A stretch of 64,000 nt of DNA from contig JBAKBP010003190.1 of assembly GCA_037953745.1 (NCBI GenBank), forward strand, positions 1 to 64,000, given 5' to 3'. Below are positions 1 to 10,898 of this stretch, in pieces (position 1 is the stretch's first letter; the number at the start of each line of letters is the position of its first letter). The notes under the pieces were generated by a model, which worked only from the letters and a program-made list of their open reading frames with translations, had not been told where the DNA came from and did not search any database. The position numbers and the translations under genes were made by a program. This stretch comes from Lithodes maja (Eukaryota > Arthropoda > Malacostraca > Decapoda > Lithodidae).

Positions 1-2
1 CT

Positions 3-1217
3 GAGAATTATCCTAACAACAGCGTAGTCAAGGAAAGTTATTACCGGAAAGTTTTCAAAAGTAAAGAACTCTCCTTCTCACCACCAAATACTGATACTTT
101 CTCGACCTGTGACCTAGCTAAGACCACTTTGAAACATGCCAGTAATGACGCAGATAAGGCAATCTTGCAGGCTGAACTTGATGAACACCTGGCGCTGGCA
201 CGGCAGGCACAAACACTTATGAAGACTCTGGGGCAGGACAGGGACGATGATACTCGTGTCATAGCCTTGGACCTCCAACAGACACAGCCAATACCTCGTC
301 TCACCACTAATGCTGCCTACTATAAGAAGAAAGTCTGGCTGTACAATTTATGCATTTCCAACCTCAAGACCGGTGAAAACCAGTTCTTCGTGTGGAATGA
401 GGTGACAGGTGGGCGTGGCTCGGTCGAGGTGGGTTCGTGCATCAAAAAGTGGATCGGGAATGAAGTACTGCTTCATGGTGATTTTGGCAAGCTTATACTA
501 TTCAGTGACAATTGTGGTGGACAGAATAAGAACATTAATATCATGCTCTGCCATCTTTACGAACTGCACAGTCGCCGTCTTCAGGAAGTGGTCCATTATT
601 TCCTCATCCCAGGACATAGTTACATGTCGTGTGACAGGGCTTTTGGGAACATAGAAAAGCGCTTCAGGGTTGAGGGGAACATCTATGATTTTGAACACTA
701 TGTCAAGGTGATTGAGCGTGCGGTCCACGCAGGTAACAAGGTCATTCCCATGGTGAGAGAGGACTTTCTAAACTTAGACCTGTTGCAAAGTGTCATAACT
801 CACCGTACACCCGCCAAGCCACTCCTATTCTCTGAATGTCGCCGATTCTGCTTTACTCTGCAATATAGGGATGGGTATCAGCTGTCTCGAGGCTACGAGG
901 GGCCTCTGCATTGTCTCAGGCTTATGCCAGGTAAAGCCAAGTATTCTCCATCGGCCTTTAATCTGTCACGAGTGCCACTCACCCCCAAGTACCCAGCTGC
1001 CATCAAACTTCAAGCTGACAAACTCCAAGCCGTCCACGACCTGCTATCCTACATTCCGCCAATCCACTCGGAGTATTACCAGGAACTTTTTCGTATGCAG
1101 AGGGACCTCAGTAGAGCAGCTAGACCAGCCTTGGACAACAACTCTGACTCCTCTGATATTGATGACAACCTGCAAGAGTATGCAGATGATAGTGACAGTG
1201 ATAGCGACACTGCCTGA
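3..1217 (+). CDS. Transposase-like protein (DUF7869 type), 5' partial
   Basis: The frame is open from base 3, so the gene runs off the left edge; no start codon is visible. The first 45 codons contain the pattern KVFKSKELSF...DTFSTCD, typical of the linker before the DUF7869 domain in invertebrate proteins of this family. The core follows with FSDNCGGQNKN (about 500-535), LIPGHSYMSCDRAFG (about 605-650), and then an acidic Ser/Asp tail ending at a TGA at 1215-1217. The N-DN-GGQNKN and PGHS-CDR motifs are what I remember as diagnostic. The family is widespread and multicopy in invertebrates and is generally regarded as transposase-like (RNase H-like fold), but its activity is not established to my knowledge. 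No terminal inverted repeat was found downstream. Family assignment is good; function is inferred. Confidence 0.7.
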   Translation, partial: ENYPNNSVVKESYYRKVFKSKELSFSPPNTDTFSTCDLAKTTLKHASNDADKAILQAELDEHLALARQAQTLMKTLGQDRDDDTRVIALDLQQTQPIPRLTTNAAYYKKKVWLYNLCISNLKTGENQFFVWNEVTGGRGSVEVGSCIKKWIGNEVLLHGDFGKLILFSDNCGGQNKNINIMLCHLYELHSRRLQEVVHYFLIPGHSYMSCDRAFGNIEKRFRVEGNIYDFEHYVKVIERAVHAGNKVIPMVREDFLNLDLLQSVITHRTPAKPLLFSECRRFCFTLQYRDGYQLSRGYEGPLHCLRLMPGKAKYSPSAFNLSRVPLTPKYPAAIKLQADKLQAVHDLLSYIPPIHSEYYQELFRMQRDLSRAARPALDNNSDSSDIDDNLQEYADDSDSDSDTA

Positions 1218-1744
1218 CTACTCGGTGAGTATGAATATATAAAATTTAATGTAACAATAGAATAGAGTAATAATGCATTTTAGTAAGGTAAAATTGTTAA
1301 ACAATAGCAATCTTTACACAAGAACATTATAGTAACTAGCCATCAAATTCCTTCCTTTGATTAAAATTTTGTAAAATCATGTCCTTCCCAAGCTGAATAA
1401 AATATCCCAAATTAATTAATTAACAGTAATACTAGCTTACTTTCTATAATAATAAATCAATAACATTAAAGTAGCAAAATTATTACTCTATTCTTGTGTT
1501 TTACTTATTCATTATTATTCACCATGTCTTCCTCCATTTTCTAATCTTTATTATCGCTTATTAATTGTATAAAATTATGTTTCTATTATCTTACCCTACT
1601 CTTCCATGTCTTATTATTATTCACTGATAATATTATTTATGTTTTATTGTTATACATTTGCTTTTTCTAAACGTTTCTACAGTATTGAATTGATATGGGG
1701 TTATAAAATCATGGGATTATTTCAATCACACTCACGTTACTATT
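1218..1744. other. AT-rich intergenic sequence, no gene seen
   Basis: Downstream flank of the transposase-like gene. It is strongly AT-rich with short A/T runs and no open frame or recognisable repeat family. A polyadenylation-like signal may lie among the AATAAA-like words near 1395, but nothing decides it. Confidence 0.4.
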
Positions 1745-2115
1745 AATTACAAGCAATTTATTATTTTTTTTTTTGTGGTTCATGGCTAGATACTATTTTC
1801 CGCACATTTTGAAAACACTGTCACCTCTCTCCTTAATCGGGTCTGATAGTTACAGCTTTTTATAAGTCGGCAAACTTCAGACGCGATTTACTCCTTTTTT
1901 TATTTTGGGCAACTATCATGTTCTGCGATAAATTACAAGCAATTTATTATTTTTTTTTTTGTGGTACGTACCTAGATACTATTTTCCGAACATTTTGAAA
2001 ACACTGTCACCTCTCTCCTTAATCGGGTCTGATAGTTACAACTTTTTATAAGTCGGCAAACTTCAGACGCGATTTGCTCCGTTTCTTATTTTGGGCGGTC
2101 AACACGTTCCGCGAA
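1745..2115. repeat. 186-bp direct tandem duplication
   Basis: Two adjacent copies, starting at 1745 and 1931 (offset 186 bp), share AATTACAAGCAATTTATT, a T-run, and the segment around CTCTCTCCTTAATCGGG with only scattered differences. The second copy fades after about 2107. No coding capacity. Confidence 0.8.
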
Positions 2116-2129
2116 TGAGCGCCTCTGAT

Positions 2130-3137
2130 GTGCTGTGATCTGGAAATAGAAAACTTCCAGGAATCAATGCTCATACGGATAAACCAAGAGGTTTTACACA
2201 TCATAACACCCTCCAAATGCGCCGGAAAATTAGCTGTAGACCAACTGCTACTCTAACCTTCCGCCGTACTTGTAAATGAAAAACCTTGATGTTTTTTTCA
2301 TCTTATGAACTGCTTACCTGTGACAGAGTCACTGGCCCAAAATAACCTTTGATAATTAAATATCTGATCATCTAACTGACCTGAGGGATAGTTAATAACC
2401 TCACTGGACTGTTCCGCTGGGCGTTAAAAGTCATTCATGCCGCGTGAGGTGGACGGTCTGGGCGAGTTCGTTCGGCCGGGCCGAGCTACTTCCTTCTTAG
2501 GAATCAGCATTTCCGCCGGAAGTCAAGTGGTACTGCACACCACGCTGGGTTATTGGTAAAATCTTAGGTTGCCTGCAAGGCAATACACAAAGATCGCCGG
2601 GAGAAAAAACCAACAAAATGGAGGAGGCCGACTTATATGGGAAAGTCGGCAACCCCCACACAACCCACTAAAACCGTCAGGACGTCTCCTGACCCCCTGT
2701 CCACATGTATCATATCACCACATGAAAGACAGGGTTACATCTTAGGGCTACACATTGTATTAATTACACATTAAAATAATACACCTCGCCAACTAAGATT
2801 ACCCCTACCGAGGCTGGCCACGTGGCTCGTAGTAAATAATATTCAAACTATTACTCCTACCTCCGAAGAAAGCATCAGCGAGCGACGAAACACGCTCCAT
2901 GGTCTAGGAGAGAAGCAGACCCGGACTCCAGAAAGTTCCACACCACGTGTGACAACTCTTAGACTAGAGCGTCTGCTAAGATAACAAAATAATGCAACTG
3001 CCTCATAGCGATGGCCTGAAGCATTGCCCTGCGGATAAAAACCTCCTAACTAATCAGATAATAGCAAGGCTAAGGCGCAGAAATACAAACACAATACATA
3101 AGTGGAGCGGGCCCCCGGGGCTACATGGCGCATGTAC
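2130..3137 (-). mobile_element. Possible relic of a DIRS-like 5' leader (inner part)
   Basis: At 2150-2195 the words AACTTCCAGGAATCAATGCT and the following CATA-GG track closely match the segment at about 62835-62870 that lies just upstream of the intact DIRS-like gag gene, in the same orientation. GCCGG words (about 2474, 2513, 2595) recall those in the intact leader. Together with 6500-7031 this looks like the leader of another copy, later split by the LINE at 3138-6500. Most of the stretch has no clear match, so the call is tentative. No gene is seen here. Confidence 0.35.

Positions 3138-3174
<37 letters not shown>
3138..3174. repeat. (AAT)n microsatellite, tail of the LINE
   Basis: About 12 uninterrupted AAT units. 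On the minus strand this is the (ATT)n tail at the 3' end of the adjacent LINE. Confidence 0.9.
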
Positions 3175-3344
3175 GGTTTATTTAATATCATTTTTACAAT
3201 TGCAACCATAGAGTTGAAAATATACAGTGAGTAAAACATACATACAAAGTGTCATTACACATAAAATACAAATATTAAGAACAATTTGCCGGAATAATGA
3301 TCATGTATTGGCAAAATATAATATAATTTCAAAACACTGACTAC

Positions 3345-6300
3345 CTACTTCCTCAAGTAATTGTTTATATACCTGGTCATCTGTGGAATGGCACTGTTTT
3401 GGTGTCTCTTGGTGTTACATTTTTCTTCAACTAGAAAGTTTCTTGCTCGTAATTTGTGTGTGTAAGTGTTGGTGTTGTCCGGTGGAAGTATATGTCTATG
3501 CTGTTTATCATGCAACAACTTAAGGCTGTCTTCTTCAAACTTCTTTCTTCGTCTCTCTTCCAATGATTCCAAATTTAATAACTCCAAAGCAGACTCGTAA
3601 TTTATATAACTATGTCCTAATGAAATTCTACAGAATCTTTTTTGTATTCTCTCAATAGAATTTACTTCTGCGTGTGTGAGTGACGAACACCAAACCGTCG
3701 ATGCATATTCAAGTACAGGCCTAATATAACAACAATAATAATTCTTTAAATCAGACAAATTAGCCTTAAAAAGTTTCAATTTACTAACTGCAAAAATTTG
3801 TTTACTTGCACGCGAGACAATATACTTGGTGTTCGCCTTCCACTGAAGGTTACTCGAAATAATAACACCCAACAGCTTCATCTCATTAACAAATGGAACA
3901 GATTCATTACCTAAACTAACAGCATTTACATTTGTCTTAATTTTCTGAAAGTCCACTAACATTAAGTTCGACTTACTTCCATTTATTTTCATGTTGTTCT
4001 CGTTAGACCAATGATCGATCTTATTGGCTTGCTCCTGACATTTTGGTATATGTGTACTGTTATATGCACAAGCAAAAGTAATGTCATCCACGAATTTACA
4101 CTGAACATCTTCATCCAAACCGGCACTATTTATATGATTATTAAAAATACGAGGTCCCAGTACGGTACCCTGCGGAACACCACATGTAGTGGTGTGCTCC
4201 TCAGAGGTAGCACCACTATAACGTACAACCTGACCACGAGATGTAAGGAAAGAAGACATCCAAGGAACTAGTTCAGGTCTCATGCCATTATGAAGTAAAT
4301 GTCTCATTGCTATTGTGTTGTCTACTCGGTCAAATGCTTTTGAAAAATCAATGCTAAGCACAGCTACACATTCTCCCCTAATATCTGTCGTTTTATAAGG
4401 AAAATTCATTAAGTACAATAAATAATGGGTGGTAGAAGTATTTTTCCGATTACCAAACTGATATGGATCAAGGTTTACCTGTGTGTCATCACGCACCCAA
4501 GATGCAACAAACTTCTCGGCAATACGTGCAAAAATTGATGTTATAGTCACTGGTCGAAGATCATTACAAGTTTCGGGTTTGGGAATCTTGGGCAAGGGAG
4601 TGATGAAGCCACGTTTCCAAAGGGGAGGTACGATCCCTGAACTGAATGACGAATTAATGATGCTAGCAATAGGAGAAGCAAACTCATATGCAAATGATTT
4701 GATAATACGAAGTGGGGGATCAAAGGGGGTTACAGATTTGTTTACATTTATCTCACACAGTTTTTCATACACTTGGTAGGGCTCAACAGAAGGTAAAGGT
4801 GGTAAATTATCCACAGGCTCAGGTAATCTTGACTGGTCTAAGGGGGGTAGACTTTGGCAGATTGTTGAAAAATGATCATTTATGGTATTTGCAGCTTGGT
4901 TAGGGTCTTTGTCAATAAGAAAATTAAATTTACGCTGTGAGTTGTCTCCAGTTAACTTACTAATTACTCTGTACCATTCACTTGGCTTTGTTGTACGCAA
5001 ATCTGACACGTTTGACTTGAATATATACTGTTGTTTAGCTTTCTTTATTTCCCGAATTGCTGTATTCCTATAATGTCTAAATAAAACCATGTTACCACTG
5101 TTAAAATTACTTTGACGTAGAGATAAAATATCTTTCACATAGGGAGTAATCCAAGGATGATCGTTAGACTGAATTAAAACTTGTTTCGTGGGGAAGTAAT
5201 GGTCAATTAAAATATTTACCGAACTAAGAAAGTTATTTAGCTTATTTATGATGCACTGTTCATGGTACACTTCTACCCATGGGTAGTAATTAATATGTTG
5301 GCCGAACGCAATGACACTTGACTGCTTGATGGGACGAACGGTGACCAGCTTGGAGTGATGACAAAGTGGAAATGTTGAAATAGGTTGCCATAACACAGTG
5401 AGGTGCTGGGTACGGCCAAGGGGTGCTAAACGTTGAGGTGATTTGTAGTGCTGGCTAAGGTCAGTGAAGATTAGGTCTAGGATATTATTTTGATGTGTGG
5501 GAAAGTTTACAATTTGCTGAAGATGAGTGTTGTCGATGATGTCTTCAATGTTTAAATCGTTGAAATCGCCACAAATAACAAATTTGCATCCATTATAAAG
5601 GGATCGTAATTCATCTGCGTAAATAACGATATGATCAATGAGGTCTTGATGGAGAGGTGATCTTGGAGGATAGTATATGCACCCTACAATAATACAGGAC
5701 ACCTCCCTAGGTAGACGTTTGGGCCGGCACCACACCCATAATGTCTCCAACTGAACATCATGTGGTGGAAAGAGGCGGCGGGATTGAATATCTTCTCGAA
5801 CAAATATTCCCACCCCACCACCACGTTGTCGCTGTCGAGTTTGTAGGTACACTTCATAGTTCGGGATAGTAAAAGATTCTTCTGACACTTGCCAAACTTC
5901 ACTAATACAGGCTATATCAACATTATTATCCTTCATTAAAACAACTAATTCATCTTCTTTATTTCTAATAGAGGTTGCATTCAAATTTATAAAGGTCGGG
6001 AAGGAATAATACAGTCTCGGAATCTCACTCAAGTTTTTATGAACATTGCATTTTCGAAGTTGTTTGTTTTGTTTCTTTCTCTGTGTGATTCGAACTGGTA
6101 TGTTGTGTTTTTGTCTCTTTCCTGCTTTCTTTCCTCTTGCTTTAAAAATATTATTTTCTTTCAAAGTCTTAACCACTTCGTAGTTCAATTTTGTTTTACC
6201 TGTGCGGCGTAGTTTTAAAAGCTGCCATCTTGAATATGAGAGAACACCTATTTGGTTTGGTGTTTCGTTGTTGTGTTCGTGATCTTGGTTGGTGTGTTCC

Positions 6301-6491
6301 CGATCTTCCTGGGTCGTTATCCTGGTGTTTTGTTGGTGTCTCCATAAACCTGTATAAGCTGTATCCGATCCGTTCATTTGCTCAGCCATGATCACTATAA
6401 ATTCCGTCGTCTTTCCATAGTAGATGAGTAAAGAAGGTACTAAAATAGTGTAAAAAAGGCGAACACAAAACATCGCCGCGGCAGCCAACAA
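3345..6491 (-). CDS. LINE polyprotein: endonuclease and reverse transcriptase
   Basis: One uninterrupted 1048-codon frame. The true start is probably the internal methionine of MAEQMNGSD near 6389, because the upstream 34 residues look like untranslated sequence. A basic N-terminal region (to about residue 160) precedes an exonuclease-endonuclease-phosphatase domain (about 165-390: FINLNATSIRNK, CISEVW, GGGVGIFV, VICGDFNDL, LDLIFTD) and then a reverse transcriptase (about 530-850: LSIDFSKAFDRVD, GVPQGTVLGP, FVDD). The C-terminus has the RPVLEYASTVW block seen in Jockey/CR1-group elements. The usual SDH motif ending the endonuclease reads TQH here, so a catalytic Asp is replaced by Gln. It would copy its own RNA by target-primed reverse transcription in the nucleus. 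The clade is uncertain: CR1, RTE-X or Jockey relative. Confidence 0.85.
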   Translation of the reverse strand: MLAAAAMFCVRLFYTILVPSLLIYYGKTTEFIVIMAEQMNGSDTAYTGLWRHQQNTRITTQEDREHTNQDHEHNNETPNQIGVLSYSRWQLLKLRRTGKTKLNYEVVKTLKENNIFKARGKKAGKRQKHNIPVRITQRKKQNKQLRKCNVHKNLSEIPRLYYSFPTFINLNATSIRNKEDELVVLMKDNNVDIACISEVWQVSEESFTIPNYEVYLQTRQRQRGGGVGIFVREDIQSRRLFPPHDVQLETLWVWCRPKRLPREVSCIIVGCIYYPPRSPLHQDLIDHIVIYADELRSLYNGCKFVICGDFNDLNIEDIIDNTHLQQIVNFPTHQNNILDLIFTDLSQHYKSPQRLAPLGRTQHLTVLWQPISTFPLCHHSKLVTVRPIKQSSVIAFGQHINYYPWVEVYHEQCIINKLNNFLSSVNILIDHYFPTKQVLIQSNDHPWITPYVKDILSLRQSNFNSGNMVLFRHYRNTAIREIKKAKQQYIFKSNVSDLRTTKPSEWYRVISKLTGDNSQRKFNFLIDKDPNQAANTINDHFSTICQSLPPLDQSRLPEPVDNLPPLPSVEPYQVYEKLCEINVNKSVTPFDPPLRIIKSFAYEFASPIASIINSSFSSGIVPPLWKRGFITPLPKIPKPETCNDLRPVTITSIFARIAEKFVASWVRDDTQVNLDPYQFGNRKNTSTTHYLLYLMNFPYKTTDIRGECVAVLSIDFSKAFDRVDNTIAMRHLLHNGMRPELVPWMSSFLTSRGQVVRYSGATSEEHTTTCGVPQGTVLGPRIFNNHINSAGLDEDVQCKFVDDITFACAYNSTHIPKCQEQANKIDHWSNENNMKINGSKSNLMLVDFQKIKTNVNAVSLGNESVPFVNEMKLLGVIISSNLQWKANTKYIVSRASKQIFAVSKLKLFKANLSDLKNYYCCYIRPVLEYASTVWCSSLTHAEVNSIERIQKRFCRISLGHSYINYESALELLNLESLEERRRKKFEEDSLKLLHDKQHRHILPPDNTNTYTHKLRARNFLVEEKCNTKRHQNSAIPQMTRYINNYLRK

Positions 6492-6499
6492 AGCAGCGC

Positions 6500-7031
6500 C
6501 AGGGTTCGAGCAGGAAGTGGACAGGTCCTTCTCCTAGCCCCGCCAGTCTAGACTAATACCCTAATTTAACACTTCCCTGCGGGCATACCAATGGGGCTAC
6601 CTGTTCTAGCTAGTCTAAACCTATTCTATTACAACTCGGATATATACAAGTGAGCAAAGACTCACTAGAGTTGAGCGAACGAAGAATACAGCTGAGCACA
6701 GGCAGCGCACGTCTGGACACGATGCGCGCAGGGAAGGGAAGGAAGTATGGCGTCGCTGGAAGCAGCGTCTCGACTAGAATCCACATAAGAAATCCACGAA
6801 CTGGAAAGCCTTAATATAAAAAAATTTAAGTTAAGTTTTATTTGTTATAAAGTTTTTTTGTAGTGAGTACCCAATCATAAAAACGATTCCATAAGAGAAT
6901 TACCGTTACACTTATGATGTAGGACTCTTTCCCCTGCGGCGGGTGTTTCAAACATGCGAACCGAGGGTGCTTGAAAGGGGACTATTATACTAATAGGCAT
7001 ATCGTCAATGATGGAGGGGCCACTAATAAAT
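6500..7031 (-). mobile_element. Possible 5' end of a DIRS-like element (outer leader)
   Basis: Read on the minus strand from 7031, the sequence begins ATTTATTAGTGGCCCCTCC followed by ATCATTGACGA and ATGCCT. This is nearly identical to the segment at 56686-56729, which I interpret as the copy of the 5' terminus in the internal complementary region of the intact DIRS-like element. A CACCCGCCG word further in (about 6940) recalls the palindromes of that element's leader. The relic would run leftwards, be interrupted by the LINE and continue at 3137-2130. No gene is present. Confidence 0.45.
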
Positions 7032-7811
7032 ATTTCAATTTCAATTTAAAAAAGGGAATTACGTATCATAATACTCGTCACTTATTGTATATTGTACTTA
7101 ACCTTAATTATGTATGTATGCAATTACCGTATGTATTACCAGTATGTAATTAGGCATATGTATGTGTACGGTCGGGGTCAAGTGTGACGGAGTAGGGGTC
7201 CAGTGTGACAGGGTGGCCATCCATTGCTGCCGTAGTACCTATAGGCGCCGTTCGTCGGGAGCATTGTCGCTGACCAGTTTGCGTGGTATGGTGCATGACG
7301 CCGCCCGGCGGCGACCGTTATTTTTCTTTGGGTCTTGCATGGTCGCCGCTCTACCCCGTTCAGTTACCGTCAGGCGGTGTGCCCGCGCCCGTGCCCGTGC
7401 CCGCCCATAATGCCCGCCATGGGCGTCCCGTCCCTCAATCACCCACGTTACTCTGCAGTGGTCTCCCCCTTGTATCGCCACTCCTGAAGTCGTGGAGCAT
7501 CGGCACTTAATTTGGCATAGTGTGACGGGTGCTTAAGTGCATGATTCGGTTCAATAATGACAATTAGCCGCTGGACTACATCCTCTACCTAACCTTAGCC
7601 GTTTCTGTCTGTCTCTTTTACTGTCCTACTTTTTCTTCTGGGGGCAGGAAGCTAGGAATCTACCTCCCCTTGTAAAATTCTCCTACTCAACGAGACAGAG
7701 AAAGGGGCGAGGGAATGCGAAAGTGGTCCCGGACCCTATGAATTGGAACTTTACAGGTTGCTGTTAGGGCTCTGTCTCGAGTCAGCTACCCCCAGCAATT
7801 GTGTATGTGCC
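7032..7811. other. Intergenic sequence, no gene seen
   Basis: Contains a GC-rich island around 7230-7450 with short accidental open frames on both strands, and GTGTGACGG/GTGTGACAGGG words around 7180-7215. No recognisable domain or repeat family. Confidence 0.35.
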
Positions 7812-7866
7812 TGAGTATATACATACATACATACATACATACATACATACATACATACATACATAC
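7812..7866. repeat. (ATAC)n microsatellite
   Basis: About 13 tandem ATAC units, uninterrupted. Confidence 0.95.
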
Positions 7867-8130
7867 TCTCAATAAAGAGTCAAATCAAGTTCAATCAATG
7901 ATTCCCTCCACAGACATACCGGCACCAATTAGGGGATCCCGGCCACCACAATCGATGGGAAGGATAGATACCTGCAGGCCTCTAAGAAATAGGGGGATCT
8001 ATTTTTAACGATCAAGCCTTACCTTTTTCCTTATCGACCGAAGTTGATGAACTGGCAGTTAATCTTTAATTAAACCCGCCGATCTTTTATACTATACAGC
8101 CAACTAATGATGTGTACATTATATAATAGT

Positions 8131-8165
8131 AGATGTGTGTGTGTGTGTCAGAGAGAGAGAGAGAC
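8131..8165. repeat. Compound (GT)n-(GA)n microsatellite
   Basis: A GT run followed directly by a GA run. Confidence 0.9.
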
Positions 8166-9560
8166 AAATAAATATTTTCATAGATTAACATAGATGCACT
8201 GAACACACAGACTTTATGAACCAAACGAGGTGGTTAGGACTTCATTAGAGTGAGAGAGACCGATGACAAATATTGCATAAGTTATATTTTCTCTCCATTT
8301 TCAGATAAAGGTCTCAAACCTTAAAACTATCTGATCCGATGTCTTGGGGGTGATTATAATATTGTGTTTAATATTATTATTGAGGATTTTGCTTGCTATT
8401 GCCATTTTCAACCAGAGTATTTTAGTTTATTCCTTAGGCTAACAAAAATGTTTTCCCAAGCTTCCTTCAAACTTTAAAACAAAACAAAAATGCCCGCTGA
8501 AATCATCTTCAAACTAAAATTGTACATTTTTCGATAGAATAATGTCCCAGCCTAAGGCCGATTCTTCTGCGCTACAGGCTTGCTATCACTCGCCCAGAAA
8601 AAAATTGACACCTGAATTGTGTGAAGCATCTTATTGTCGCCAAACTAATGGAGCGAAACAGTGGTTGTCCAAAAAGACCTTCCTCGGATCAAATACATAC
8701 ATACACACAAGTTAAAAAGACCACTTCGTCCACAGAGATTATGGTTGCAGTTGTACATCCTAAATGGTGGCATTCCAGGCAGCCCTGTTCTAAGCCACCT
8801 CTATTGTCAGGTTCCTTATGTTGAGATCAGACCAAAGTACCTGATCCCATGTCTTTCTAGGTTTCCCTCACGTTCATAGTTCGGTTTTTCTTCTACCTCT
8901 ACCCCATCCATTACACCCTCACCAGGTGCAGTATTCTGGACCAGAACCCTTGGGCTTCTTATCCTGTACATTTGGCCAATACCCTGGCTATCACAAGTCT
9001 GACCCCGCTCATGTCCCTGAGAATGGAACCCCCTGCACCCGCAACTGAGTCTACAACATGCCCCATGATAGGTCACAGATAACAACAGGAAGACAGTTAA
9101 AACCATGATTGGCCGGCGAATGAAAATGAAGATTTCATGCGATTGGCCACTGTATAAACATTGACCAGGAAGAAACCCAGGACCTCACAAGCACAGGCAG
9201 AACTTGTAAGGCTACTATTGAATTGACAGCCCTCTCCACTGCAGCTACAGCAGTCACCATACCCAGCCTCCTCTCTGTCATCGCCACGGCAGTCCCAGAC
9301 CCGAGCCCCACCTACAAGAGAGCCCCGAAGTGGAGTAACTTTCTTGCATCCCGTCCAGCACCCGCCAGAAGTCCAACCTTGTAATAATTTCTGAATATTA
9401 TGAAGAACTCCAAGCCCTGAAGAACCTGAACTTTCTAGCACCCGACAACTACTATGTCTAGCTTGACGAACAGTGGAAAGCTGACCTCACACCTACACTG
9501 AAGGAATGGAGAAAAGACAATCGAGAGTAAAGTTTGTCTGTGGCATAAGAATCTAACTTG
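8166..9560. other. Intergenic sequence, no gene seen
   Basis: Only short open frames without recognisable domains, on both strands. No clear terminal repeats. Nothing here can be assigned. Confidence 0.35.
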
Positions 9561-9566
9561 ATTGTG

Positions 9567-9850
9567 GCGAGACCTCTGTTTGTGCAACCATAGTATGCAG
9601 AAGTCGACCTGAAGTGTGGTTGGCCTCCGTCGTGAACGGGCACAGTCCGAGGCCAGTAGACATCTCCATGAAGTGACAAGATCCTTGTTTGTGTAACTAT
9701 GACATGCAGATGTCAATCTAAGGTGTGGTCACCCCACAAATTTGCAGTTTGAACCCAGTAGATATCACCTTGAAGTGTGGCGAGACCCTCCCTCTTCGTG
9801 CAACTGTGGTATGCAGAGGTCGACCTGAAGTACAACTGACCCACCCTTCT
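9567..9850. repeat. Degenerate ~106-bp tandem repeat, about 2.7 copies
   Basis: Three diverged copies start near 9569, 9678 and 9781. Each carries the pattern GAGACC..., TGTGCAAC, then TATGCAGA and GTCGACCTGAAG. Divergence is substantial, so it is an old minisatellite-like array without coding potential. Confidence 0.65.
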
Positions 9851-10384
9851 CCATGAGTATTAGAACCTAGAATCCTGCATTACCCTAGATTAACCAGCTT
9901 GTTACCCCTTTGATCTGTGAAGCTCTCCCCTGGCGATTGCTGTATTGACTTAATAATTACATAATATGTGCTCTCACGCTTCTAGTGTTCCATTGTCGTG
10001 AGTGTCTGCTCCCAGAGATATCAGAATTAGCTGCCCCCCTTGTGTTAAGCTTAAAGTGATTAATGCCCCTCAGAGTCCAATATTGTTAAGAAGGTATCTA
10101 CAACCCTTTTACTTATATAGTCACCCCTTGTGACACTTTCAAAAATCCCTCCCCGCCCACTGAGTGTCACCCGCCCCTGGAAGAAAGCTTTCAATAATTC
10201 GTCTAACACAAGTCCGTTTGGCGCTTCACGTGTCCTGCTTGATTCTGAAGTGTTCATCCCTCATTGATTGCAACATTATGATTGAATAAATTAACTTGAG
10301 AAACAGGCTTGTTCCTTGGGAATCGTAGTCTTAGGAGAAAGAGGAGGACCAGGGTAATCACGAACATTTTTAATTTCTTCAACG
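9851..10384. other. Intergenic sequence, no gene seen
   Basis: No convincing open frame. The right end leads into the hammerhead-like motif at 10385-10414. Confidence 0.35.
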
Positions 10385-10414
10385 TTTCGACTTTTTTCTT
10401 TAAGTCATCATCAG
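10385..10414 (-). ncRNA. Hammerhead-ribozyme-like core (Penelope-type remnant?)
   Basis: On the minus strand CTGATGA (10414-10408) is followed by T, a perfect 5-bp stem GACTT/AAGTC closed by an 8-nt A-rich loop, and GAAAC (10388-10384). CTGATGA-stem II-GAAA is the hammerhead core, and the variant with an extra T before stem II is what I recall from the terminal repeats of Penelope-like elements. The cleavage-site strand and stems I and III are not clear, and no Penelope reverse transcriptase is nearby. Treat as a candidate remnant. Confidence 0.4.
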
Positions 10415-10852
10415 GATCTAAACAATAATAGAGAACACTATATAAGTATTTTAACCTAAAATTATTTTTACATTTACAAAATAAGACACTTAGTATATTT
10501 TAGTATGACACGAAAGGACAACGGAAATATAGGAAATTTAAATTGCTCAACACTTCAATTAGGAACTTCACTTAGGGAATACCAAAATACAAGTAATACA
10601 AATTATATAAAAATTAGATTTCATTACACATAAAAGCAAAAACAAAAAACAACTAGACTCAGGGAGTATGAGAAACGATGATTATAGTATATGAAGGGGA
10701 AATGCTGACACAGTGTTATTTAAGACAGGTTTATGGACTTTATTGTAGAGAGATTCAAGAATCCTTAGGTTTTCTTTAGTGCAAGCTATCAAGAATTTTA
10801 AAATTATCTGAAGTTGGAATAATGTTACACGCGTTACTGTGATCTCTTACTG

Positions 10853-10898
10853 ATTAACTTTTGTAAGAGTACCTGATTAACTTTTGTAAGAGTACCCC
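10853..10898. repeat. Short tandem duplication (~22 bp x 2)
   Basis: The phrase GATTAACTTTTGTAAGAGTA occurs twice back to back. Confidence 0.85.

Larger units (their letters stand above)
3138..6500 (-). mobile_element. Non-LTR retrotransposon (LINE), apparently full length
   Basis: Minus-strand element made of one long endonuclease-reverse transcriptase frame (3345-6491), a short 3' untranslated region (3175-3344) and a microsatellite tail of ATT units at 3138-3174. A tail of simple repeats is typical of CR1/RTE/L2-type LINEs. I could not find a target-site duplication: the left flank GGCGCATGTAC is not repeated near 6490-6600. The 5' end is therefore approximate. It sits inside what looks like a DIRS-like leader relic. 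Confidence 0.8.

Noticed and set aside
7162..7510. Short frames in the small GC-rich island
   Set aside because: Overlapping frames on both strands, no domain or start context; not supported as genes.
9097..9716. Minus-strand frames of 93-114 aa
   Set aside because: They run through degenerate tandem repeat and unique sequence without any recognisable motif.
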